From an uncultured Lachnospiraceae bacterium (lineage in GTDB: Bacteria > Bacillota > Clostridia > Lachnospirales > Lachnospiraceae), in the NCBI GenBank assembly GCA_910577765.1, contig CAJTOV010000080.1, positions 1 to 17,308 on the forward strand: a stretch of DNA of 17,308 nucleotides. Reading direction: 5' to 3'. Every line of letters begins with the position of its first letter. The stretch's first letter is position 1. The notes under the pieces were generated by a model that was not told the origin of the DNA, did not search any database, and saw only the letters and a program-made list of their open reading frames with translations. Below, piece by piece: positions 1 to 6,693 of the stretch. Position numbers and translations under genes: made by a program.

Positions 1-39
1 CAAGCCAGCTTGACGTCTGTTTCCGTCCAGTTTTCCCCG

Positions 40-59
40 CCCCGTGAACTGTAACGGGG
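40..59 (+). other. Short GC-rich hairpin upstream of the first promoter
   Basis: CCCCGT (40-45) and ACGGGG (54-59) can form a perfect 6-bp stem around an 8-base loop, followed by ATTGTATTTT. It could be a weak terminator for an unseen upstream gene, or an operator, because it ends one base before the -35 box at 61. Frame 1 is open from base 1 to a TAA at 52-54, so these bases might be the tail of an upstream gene, but the stretch is too short to judge. Confidence 0.35.
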
Positions 60-60
60 A

Positions 61-89
61 TTGTATTTTAAAAAAAAATCAGGTATACT
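61..89 (+). promoter_or_regulatory. Sigma-A promoter for the AAA-ATPase gene (and perhaps the cbiG run)
   Basis: TTGTAT (61-66) and TATACT (84-89) match the -35 and -10 boxes of a sigma-A promoter, with an ideal 17-base spacer that contains an A-rich run. A start of transcription near 96 would leave a leader of about 25 bases before the ATG at 120, too short for a cobalamin riboswitch. No comparable promoter was seen between this gene and cbiG. Confidence 0.7.
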
Positions 90-119
90 GAAAAAAGTTG
101 GCGGACCAAAGGGGGACTT

Positions 120-1826
120 ATGGCAAGGACAGTGGCAATCGGAATACAGAACTTTGAAGATCTGATACAGAAACACTACTTTTATGTGGATAAGACTCTG
201 TTTATAAAGGAATGGTGGGACAGCGGGGACAGTGTGACCCTGATTACCCGCCCCAGACGGTTCGGGAAGACTTTGAACATGAGCATGACAGAGCAGTTTT
301 TCTCCCTGGACTATGCAGGCCGGGGAGACCTGTTTGAAGGACTTTCTGTCTGGGAGTATGAGGAATACCGGAGAATCCAGGGAACCTATCCGGTGCTCAG
401 CCTGTCTTTTGCCAATGTAAAGGAAAAGGATTATGCCGGAACCAGGGCCAAGATCTGTCAGATGCTGACGGAGCTTTATGCGGATCATGCTTTTTTGCTG
501 GAAAGCGGAGTCATGGAGGACCGGGACAAGGAATATTTTAACCGGATTCATCATCTTATGACAGACGCAGACGCTTCCATGGCCATTCATTATCTGGCCA
601 AGTATCTGTACCGTTATTATGGCAGGCGGGTGATTGTTCTGCTGGATGAGTATGATACACCCATGCAGGAGGCTTTTGTAAACGGCTACTGGGAGGAGCT
701 GGTCACGTTTACCAGGAGCCTGTTTAACGCCACATTTAAAACCAATCCCTGGCTGGAGCGGGGACTTATGACCGGGATCACAAGAGTGAGCCGGGAGTCG
801 GTGTTTTCCGACCTGAATCATCTGAAAGTGGTCACAACAACCTCTGAGGAATATGCGGCTTCCTTTGGATTTACGGAACAGGAGGTACTGGCCGCCCTGG
901 ACGAATGCGGGCGTACCGGGAAAATGGCAGAGGTAAAGGCCTGGTATGACGGATTTATATTCGGAAACCATGCAGAGATTTATAATCCATGGTCCATTCT
1001 GAATTTTCTGGATACAGGAAAGCTGGCCCTTTATTGGGCCAACACCAGTTCCAACAGCCTGATCGGGAAGCTTCTCCAGGAGGGAAACCGGGGAATCAAG
1101 GAACAGTTTGAAGTACTGTTAAAAGGAGGCCGGGTTCATACACCCATTGACGAACAGATTGTGTACAACAAGCTGGAGGATGACAGTCAGGCTGTCTGGA
1201 GTCTGCTTCTGGCAAGCGGGTATTTGAAGGTGCTGGGCTGCCAGCAGCAGGAGCTGCTGGAATACGGAGAAGAGGTAAAGTATGAGCTGGCCCTTACCAA
1301 CCATGAGGTGGAGCGGATGTTCTACAATATGGTGCGCGGGTGGTTTGGCAGTGCAAAACATGACTATAATGATTTTATTCTGGCACTGATGCAGGATGAC
1401 CTGAGAGCCATGAATGTGTACATGAACCGGGTGGCCTTAAATGTATTCAGTTATTTTGATACGGGAAACAGGCCTTCCGGGGAAGAGCCGGAGCGTTTTT
1501 ACCATGGTTTTGTGCTGGGACTGCTGGTGGATATGCAGGGAACATACGTGATTACGTCCAACCGGGAAAGCGGGTTTGGAAGGTATGATGTGCTGCTGGA
1601 GCCAAAGAACAGGAAGAAGGATGACGGGATCATTCTGGAGTTTAAGGTACATGACCCGGAGACTGAAAAGACACTGGCAGACACGGTCCAGACAGCGCTG
1701 CAACAGATTCGTGACAGGAAGTATGGAGCCCGGCTGACTGCCAGTGGGGTTCCGGCAGACCATATCCGCGCTTACGGCTTTGCCTTCCGGGGAAAGCAGG
1801 TGCAGATCGGCGGGGGACGGCTATGA
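120..1826 (+). CDS. AAA-ATPase-like / PD-(D/E)XK nuclease family protein
   Basis: This is a predicted ATPase fused to a nuclease-like domain (AAA-ATPase_like plus the PD-(D/E)XK family formerly called DUF1703). The N-terminal half carries a Walker A-like motif RPRRFGKT (about residues 44-51), a Walker B strand VIVLLDEYDTP (about 172-182) and an arginine-rich segment ITRVSRESVF (about 221-230). The C-terminal part reads GFGRYDVLLEP, then GIILEFKVHD near 505-513, which gives the D...E-X-K pattern of the PD-(D/E)XK fold. At 568 residues it is about the usual family length and looks intact. The start has a GGGGGA site just upstream. The family is abundant and multi-copy in gut anaerobes; its function is unproven, with links to mobile elements or defence only proposed. 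Its TGA overlaps the cbiG start by 4 bp. It is visibly less GC-rich than the genes that follow. Confidence 0.9.
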   Translation: MARTVAIGIQNFEDLIQKHYFYVDKTLFIKEWWDSGDSVTLITRPRRFGKTLNMSMTEQFFSLDYAGRGDLFEGLSVWEYEEYRRIQGTYPVLSLSFANVKEKDYAGTRAKICQMLTELYADHAFLLESGVMEDRDKEYFNRIHHLMTDADASMAIHYLAKYLYRYYGRRVIVLLDEYDTPMQEAFVNGYWEELVTFTRSLFNATFKTNPWLERGLMTGITRVSRESVFSDLNHLKVVTTTSEEYAASFGFTEQEVLAALDECGRTGKMAEVKAWYDGFIFGNHAEIYNPWSILNFLDTGKLALYWANTSSNSLIGKLLQEGNRGIKEQFEVLLKGGRVHTPIDEQIVYNKLEDDSQAVWSLLLASGYLKVLGCQQQELLEYGEEVKYELALTNHEVERMFYNMVRGWFGSAKHDYNDFILALMQDDLRAMNVYMNRVALNVFSYFDTGNRPSGEEPERFYHGFVLGLLVDMQGTYVITSNRESGFGRYDVLLEPKNRKKDDGIILEFKVHDPETEKTLADTVQTALQQIRDRKYGARLTASGVPADHIRAYGFAFRGKQVQIGGGRL

Positions 1827-2935
1827 AGCTGGCAGTAATCAGTTTTACCCCCAGGGGGACAGAAGTGTGCAGGAAGCTGGTGGAAAGGCTGACAGACCTG
1901 GGACATGTGTGTACCGGATATATCCCGGAAAAGTACGCCGGGGAGCCGGAACGGCAGGGGGAGAATCCGGGAGGGATTCTGGTTCGCCGGGAGTCTCTGG
2001 ACAGGTGGACCCGGCGGATGTTTCCGGCAATGGAAGGGCTTGTGTTTGTCAGCGCCGCCGGGATTGCCGTGCGGGCCGTGGCGCCCTGGGTCAGGGACAA
2101 GATGACAGACCCGGCAGTGGTGGTGGTGGACGAGGGCGGGCAGTATGCCATTTCCCTTTTGTCCGGGCACCTGGGGGGAGCCAATGACCTGGCCCGGCAG
2201 GTGGCCGGAGCCACAGGGGCACAGCCGGTGATCACCACGGCTTCCGATGTGGAGGGGGTCTGTGCCGTGGATCTCTGGGCCAGGGACCATGGTCTGGTGA
2301 TCCGGGACCGGGTCCGGGCCAGACAGGTCCAGGCAGCAGTCCTGGAAGGACAGCCGGTGGCAGTCTCCTGGGAGCCCTGGCTGGAGGACTGCCTTCCCTG
2401 GCTGGGAAGGGAACCCCTGCCCCAGGGCTGGCAGAAGATTTCCAGGGAGGAATTCTGGCGGAACGCCGGGATTCACATTACCGTCCGCACAGGCCCCCAG
2501 GAAGGGGAGCCGGGCAGGAACCAGCCGGTGCTCTGTCTGGTGCCGCGGATTCTGGTACTGGGGATCGGATGCCGGCGGGGAATGGCAGGGGAAAGGCTGG
2601 GGGAACGGGTGCGCCAGGTACTTGGGCAGGCAGGCCTGGACCCCTGTGCCCTGTGCCGGATTGCCAGCATTGATTTGAAAAGAAAAGAGCCGGGAATCCT
2701 TGCCCTGGCAGAGCAGCTGCAGATTCCCTATGAGACCTTTCCGGCCGAAGCCCTGGAGACGGTGGACCAGCCGGTGGAGGAATCGGAGTTTGTCCGGTCC
2801 GTGACAGGAACCGGCAATGTCTGTGAGCGGGCAGCCCTTCTGGCAGCCGGGGAACACAGCCGGCTGGTGGTGGCAAAGCAGGCGGGAGACGGGATCACCG
2901 TGGCAGTGGCGGCAGGATGGAGACCGGAGCCGTAA
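1823..2935 (+). CDS. cbiG: Cobalt-precorrin-5A hydrolase
   Basis: CbiG opens the delta-lactone ring of cobalt-precorrin-5A and releases acetaldehyde, the anaerobic route's ring-contraction step. The protein has 370 residues and the family's usual layout. The N-terminal and central domains contain GLVFVSAAGIAVRAVAPW and then LLSGHLGGANDLA. The C-terminal domain starts near residue 230 with ILVLGIGCRRG, continues with IASIDLKRKEP and ends with a VCERAALLAAG segment. The ATG lies inside the stop of the preceding ATPase gene (ATGA overlap), with a GGGGGACGG site in that gene's last codons, so translation is probably coupled. The next gene starts 19 bases downstream. The base composition is clearly GC-richer than upstream. 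Confidence 0.95.
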   Translation: MKLAVISFTPRGTEVCRKLVERLTDLGHVCTGYIPEKYAGEPERQGENPGGILVRRESLDRWTRRMFPAMEGLVFVSAAGIAVRAVAPWVRDKMTDPAVVVVDEGGQYAISLLSGHLGGANDLARQVAGATGAQPVITTASDVEGVCAVDLWARDHGLVIRDRVRARQVQAAVLEGQPVAVSWEPWLEDCLPWLGREPLPQGWQKISREEFWRNAGIHITVRTGPQEGEPGRNQPVLCLVPRILVLGIGCRRGMAGERLGERVRQVLGQAGLDPCALCRIASIDLKRKEPGILALAEQLQIPYETFPAEALETVDQPVEESEFVRSVTGTGNVCERAALLAAGEHSRLVVAKQAGDGITVAVAAGWRPEP

Positions 2936-2954
2936 GGAAGGGCAGGAAGACCAG

Positions 2955-4556
2955 ATGGCAGAAGTAATTATCTTTGGAGGAACCACAGAGGGGCGGGAGC
3001 TGGCAGAGTATGCGTCCGGCCATGGCATCGGGGCCATGGTCAGCGTGGCAGGAACCTATGGCAGCCAGGTGCTGGGGGAACCGGAAGGCATCACGGTCCG
3101 TCAGGGCCCTATGGATGCCGGAGAGATGGAAAGGTGGTTTGTCCGGGAACAGCCGGAACTGGTGCTGGACGCTACCCACCCCCATGCGGTTCTGGTGACA
3201 GAGCATGTCCGGTCCGTGTGCGGGAAGCTGGGAATTGCCTACAGACGGGTTCTGCGGGACAGGGGGCCGGAGCAGTGTCAGGAGCCGCCGCAGGTTTTGC
3301 AGGGTTCAGGGAATTTGCGGCAGCCGGAGGAAGGGCAGCAGACAGAGGGCCGGGGGGAGATCGTGTGGGTGGACACGGCCCGGGAGGCGGCCAGGGCTGT
3401 GAACCGCAATGACCGGCCGGTGCTTCTTACCACCGGAAGCAAGGAGCTGGGGATCTTTCTGGACGAAGTCCGGGACCCGGGGCGGATCTTTGCGCGGGTG
3501 CTTCCGGACAGCCGGGTCCTGGCAGCCTGCGAGGCCCTGGGGATGCCGGGAAGTCGTGTGATTGCCATGCAGGGGCCTTTTTCCGTGGAAATGAACTGTG
3601 CCCTGATCCGGATGACCGGGGCCGGATGGCTGGTAACCAAGGATTCCGGAAGGCCCGGCGGCTGTCCGGAGAAGCTTAGGGCAGCAGAAATCTGCAGCAT
3701 CCCTGCGGTGGTGATCCGCAGGCCCGTGGAGACGGAAGGCATCAGCCTGGAAGAGGCCAAAGAGCTGCTGGACCAGGCAGGCAGAAAGGGGCCAAAGGGG
3801 ATGCCGCCGGCGGTGCGGGAGGAAACAGGAAAACCGTCCAGGCGGTCTCTGGCCCTGGTGGGCATGGGCATGGGAGGGGGCAGCCAGCTGACGGCGGAAG
3901 CCGTGAAGGTACTTTCCCGGGCCCAGGTGGTCTTTGGGGCAAAGCGGATGCTGGAGGATGTAAAGGCATTTACCGGCAAGGCCCGGACCCTGCCTTACTA
4001 TAAGGGGGAGGAGATCGCAGGCTGGCTGGCGGCCCATGAGGACTTTAGCCATGCAGTGGCCGTCTATTCCGGGGATACCGGGTTTCACAGCGGCAGCGCC
4101 CTGCTTCTTAAGACCATGGAACAGGTCTGGGGAGACAGCCTTGGGACCCTGTGGGAGATTGGTGTATTTCCCGGGATCTCCACGGTCTCCTGCCTGTGCG
4201 CCAGGTTCCGGGTATCCTATGAGGATCTGTATCTGGCAAGCGCCCATGGCCGGGAGTGCAGCATTGGGACCATGATCGGGAAGCACCCGCGTATGTTCCT
4301 GCTGCTGGGAGGCAGGGAGGATCTGGCAGAAATCTGCCGGGAGCTGAGTGCTGCCGGGTATGAGGACACCCGGGTCATGGCCGGGGCCAGGCTGGGGTAC
4401 CCTGACGAGGAGCTGCTGTCCGGCCGGGCAAAGGATTTCTGCGGCAGGGAAACAGCGCCTTTGGCTGCGGTGATCCTGGAACGGGTGCCTGGTTCAGGGT
4501 CCGGGAAAGAGTCCGGGAAAAGCCATGGGGCTGGAAAGGAGAAACAGAATGCGTGA
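2955..4556 (+). CDS. cbiJ-cbiE: CbiJ-CbiE fusion: cobalt-precorrin-6A reductase / cobalt-precorrin-7 C5-methyltransferase
   Basis: This 533-residue protein joins two corrin enzymes. Residues 1 to about 275 are a CbiJ/CobK-type reductase: the dinucleotide-binding start IIFGGTTEGRELAEYA, LDATHPHA near 71-78, LLTTGSKEL near 157-165, and GPFSVEMN plus VTKDSG further on. After a linker (about 275-295), residues 297-510 are a CbiE-type SAM methyltransferase with LALVGMGMGGG, YSGDTGFHSG and the VFPGIST loop. ATG 2955 was chosen because the reductase fold begins there and AGGAAG lies six bases upstream; an in-frame ATG at 2817 would sit deep inside cbiG. A Gln/Gly/Glu-rich insert lies at about residues 104-136, and the C-terminal tail is Gly/Ser/Lys-rich. 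The stop overlaps the cbiT start by 8 bp. Confidence 0.92.
   Translation: MAEVIIFGGTTEGRELAEYASGHGIGAMVSVAGTYGSQVLGEPEGITVRQGPMDAGEMERWFVREQPELVLDATHPHAVLVTEHVRSVCGKLGIAYRRVLRDRGPEQCQEPPQVLQGSGNLRQPEEGQQTEGRGEIVWVDTAREAARAVNRNDRPVLLTTGSKELGIFLDEVRDPGRIFARVLPDSRVLAACEALGMPGSRVIAMQGPFSVEMNCALIRMTGAGWLVTKDSGRPGGCPEKLRAAEICSIPAVVIRRPVETEGISLEEAKELLDQAGRKGPKGMPPAVREETGKPSRRSLALVGMGMGGGSQLTAEAVKVLSRAQVVFGAKRMLEDVKAFTGKARTLPYYKGEEIAGWLAAHEDFSHAVAVYSGDTGFHSGSALLLKTMEQVWGDSLGTLWEIGVFPGISTVSCLCARFRVSYEDLYLASAHGRECSIGTMIGKHPRMFLLLGGREDLAEICRELSAAGYEDTRVMAGARLGYPDEELLSGRAKDFCGRETAPLAAVILERVPGSGSGKESGKSHGAGKEKQNA
4536..4541 (+). promoter_or_regulatory. Ribosome binding site that sets the cbiT start
   Basis: AAGGAG lies 7 bases before the ATG at 4549 and overlaps the 3' end of the cbiJ-cbiE frame. 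It favours 4549 over the in-frame ATG at 4525, which lies upstream of this site. Confidence 0.65.
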
Positions 4557-5166
4557 CCAGGAGTTTATCCGTGGGAAGGTTCCCATGACCAAGCGGGAAG
4601 TCCGTGCGGTCTCACTGGAAAGGCTGGAAATCCGGGACGGGGAGGTCCTTTACGATATCGGCGCCGGCACAGGTTCCGTGGCCATTGAGGCGGCTCTTGC
4701 CAGCCCCGGCTGCCGGGTCTATGCCTTCGAACAGAAGGAAGAGGCATGCAGGCTGATCCGGCAGAACCAGGAGAAGTTCAAAGTCCCCAATGTGACCCTT
4801 ATTCCCGGGTGTGCACCGGAAAGCCTGGAAGGGCTTCCGGCCCCGGACAAGGTATTCATAGGCGGAAGCGGCGGAAAGATGGCGGAGATTCTGGAGTATG
4901 TGGCCAGGCAGAATCCCGCGGTCCGGATTGTCATCAACATCATTGCCCTGGAGACCCTGGCAGAGGTAACCCGGTATCTGGAACAGCAGGGGCTGGAAGC
5001 GGAGACGGTCTGTATCCAGGTATCCCGGGCCCGGAAGGCAGGGGCATACCATCTTATGGAGGCCATGAATCCGGTGTATGTTGTGACGCTGGACCAGGCA
5101 GATGCCGGCGGAAGGGAGGAAGCCAGGAACAATGGAAATACGCAGAACCGGGACGGACTGGCATAA
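4549..5166 (+). CDS. cbiT: Cobalt-precorrin-6B C15-methyltransferase (decarboxylating)
   Basis: CbiT methylates C15 and removes the C12 acetate carboxyl group of cobalt-precorrin-6B. The 205-residue protein has a class I SAM fold: the glycine-rich loop YDIGAGTGSVAIEAA near residues 36-50, an acidic strand end VYAFEQKEEA, the FIGGSGG loop, and NIIALETL. The N-terminal RDQEFIRGKVPMTKREVR is typical of the family. The start at 4549 follows a strong AAGGAG and overlaps the previous stop by 8 bp, so this gene is probably translated together with the cbiJ-cbiE fusion. The last 30 or so residues are polar, look like an extension, and overlap the start of cbiA by 35 bp. Confidence 0.93.
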   Translation: MRDQEFIRGKVPMTKREVRAVSLERLEIRDGEVLYDIGAGTGSVAIEAALASPGCRVYAFEQKEEACRLIRQNQEKFKVPNVTLIPGCAPESLEGLPAPDKVFIGGSGGKMAEILEYVARQNPAVRIVINIIALETLAEVTRYLEQQGLEAETVCIQVSRARKAGAYHLMEAMNPVYVVTLDQADAGGREEARNNGNTQNRDGLA

Positions 5167-6625
5167 GGGCCGGACAGCCCCATGCTCCGTTCCCAGAATC
5201 CTTCTGGCCGCACCGGCCAGCGGAAGCGGCAAGACCACGGTGTGCTGCGGACTGCTGGAGCTGTTCCGGCGCCGGGGCATGTCCCTGGTGTCCTTTAAAT
5301 GCGGGCCGGATTACATTGACCCGGCATTTCACAGCCATGTGCTGGGAATCCGGGGATACAACCTGGACAGCTTTTTCCTGGATGAAAAAGAAGTGGACGT
5401 CCTGTTCCGGCAGAAAGCGGCCGGGGCGGACCTGGCGGTCATGGAAGGGGTCATGGGGTATTATGACGGCGTGGCCGGGACCAGTACCCGGGCCAGCACC
5501 TACCATATTGCCGCAATCACGGATACACCGGTGATTCTGGTGGTAGACGGAAAGAAATCCAGCCTTTCCCTGGCAGCCCTGGTAAAGGGCTTTCTGGAGT
5601 ACAGGCCGGACAGCCGGATTGGGGGAGTCATCTTAAACCGCACCGGCCCGGCCATGGAACAGCGGCTGCGGCCATACCTGGAGGAGCTGGGGGTGGCCTG
5701 CCTGGGGGCGGTTCCTGAGTGCGGGGAGGCCCGGCTGGAAAGCCGCCATCTGGGGCTTGTCCTGCCCTGGGAGCAGAACCGGCTGAAAGAGCAGACCGGT
5801 CGGCTGGCAGACCGGCTGGAAGGGTGTCTGGATGTGGAGGGAATTCTGAAACTGGCAGGTATGGCGGCAGGAGAGGACCGGGAAGCGGTTGTGGAAGGCG
5901 GAAGCGGCGGGAAAGGGGCCGGGAGAGCCGTGGGCAGCCGGAACCGGAGGATGGCCGTTGCCATGGATGAGGCTTTCTGCTTCTATTACCAGGAGAACCT
6001 GGAGTTTTTGCAGGACCATGGGTGGGAGCCTGTGCCCTTCAGTCCGGTTCATGACCAGGGCCTGCCGGAGCATGTGGACGGGATCTTGTTGGGAGGCGGG
6101 TACCCGGAATGTTATGCCAGGGAGCTTTCCGAAAACCAGGCAATGTTAAAGGCCGTCCAGGCTGCGGCAGCCGGCGGGGTGAAGATTCTGGCGGAATGCG
6201 GCGGCTTCCTCTATCTCCACGCAGGTCTGGAAGGCATGGACGGGAAACGGTATCCCATGGCAGGACTGATTCCGGCAGAGGGATTCCGGGCAGAGAAGCA
6301 GACCCGGTTCGGCTATGTGACCCTGGAGCAGAAAGGTACCGGCCAGGGGAACCCGGCCAGGGAGAACGGTGCTGTCACGGAAAAGGCGGCGCCGGAAGGG
6401 AAAGCCCAGGTCTCCGGAAAGGGCCTGCCCCGGCAGGTGATCCGGGGTCATGAATTCCACTACTGGGACAGCACGGCACCGGGGGAAGCCATGACAGCGG
6501 CAAAGCCCCTGACCGGGAGAACCTGGCCCTGCATGTATGTAACCCGGCAGATGATTGCCGGATTTCCCCATCTTTACTATCCTTCCGGGGCCTCCTGGAT
6601 ACTGGATTTTCTGGATGGGTCCTGA
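5132..6625 (+). CDS. cbiA: Cobyrinate a,c-diamide synthase
   Basis: CbiA amidates the a and c acetate groups of cobyrinate using ATP and glutamine. The N-terminal synthetase domain has the P-loop-like APASGSGKTT (about residues 27-36), FKCGPDYIDP and VMEGVMGYYDG. The C-terminal glutamine amidotransferase domain has AECGGFLYL, with the likely nucleophile Cys356, and GHEFHYW, with His440 and His443. At about 497 residues it is longer than the roughly 450-460 I expect. The excess is a Gly/Ser-rich linker between the domains (near 5880-5950) and a low-complexity insert just before GHEFHY. ATG 5132 is preferred because GGGAGGA lies 11 bases upstream; an in-frame ATG at 5102 is the alternative. It begins inside cbiT. 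Confidence 0.93.
   Translation: MEIRRTGTDWHKGRTAPCSVPRILLAAPASGSGKTTVCCGLLELFRRRGMSLVSFKCGPDYIDPAFHSHVLGIRGYNLDSFFLDEKEVDVLFRQKAAGADLAVMEGVMGYYDGVAGTSTRASTYHIAAITDTPVILVVDGKKSSLSLAALVKGFLEYRPDSRIGGVILNRTGPAMEQRLRPYLEELGVACLGAVPECGEARLESRHLGLVLPWEQNRLKEQTGRLADRLEGCLDVEGILKLAGMAAGEDREAVVEGGSGGKGAGRAVGSRNRRMAVAMDEAFCFYYQENLEFLQDHGWEPVPFSPVHDQGLPEHVDGILLGGGYPECYARELSENQAMLKAVQAAAAGGVKILAECGGFLYLHAGLEGMDGKRYPMAGLIPAEGFRAEKQTRFGYVTLEQKGTGQGNPARENGAVTEKAAPEGKAQVSGKGLPRQVIRGHEFHYWDSTAPGEAMTAAKPLTGRTWPCMYVTRQMIAGFPHLYYPSGASWILDFLDGS
6332..6445 (+). other. Low-complexity insert within cbiA
   Basis: About 36 codons (roughly residues 401-438) rich in Gly, Lys, Glu, Ala and Pro lie between the conserved FGYVTLE strand and the catalytic GHEFHYW motif. 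In the CbiA enzymes I know, these two motifs are close together, so this is an extra surface loop. The frame stays open, so it is not a disruption. Confidence 0.55.
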
Positions 6626-6693
6626 ACACGCGCCGGGAAGCCCGGATATGCGCCGGCAAGTCCGGACACACAGAAACAGAAGGGAAGCAGACC

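Noticed and set aside
120..1826. The AAA-ATPase/nuclease gene as proof of a new defence system
   Set aside because: The family is widespread and usually free-standing, no partner effector genes lie nearby, and its neighbours are metabolic. Only the coupling to cbiG is unusual.
2817..2954. Earlier ATG start for the CbiJ-CbiE fusion
   Set aside because: It would add 46 Trp/Gln/Arg-rich residues encoded inside cbiG; the reductase fold starts exactly at 2955 with a good ribosome site.
1772..3037. Long open frame on the - strand opposite cbiG
   Set aside because: It encodes a Pro/His/Ser/Cys-rich sequence with no recognisable motif and mirrors a well-supported + strand gene. GC-rich genes commonly leave such antisense frames open.
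3306..4286. Long open frame on the - strand opposite the cbiJ-cbiE fusion
   Set aside because: The composition is biased to Pro, His, Gln and Leu, there is no family resemblance, and both domains of the fusion on the + strand are clear.
6626..6693. CCGGG-AAG-CCCGG hairpin between cbiA and the hemC fusion as a terminator
   Set aside because: The stem is 5 bp with a 3-base loop and no T run follows, so transcription probably continues into hemC-cobA-hemD.
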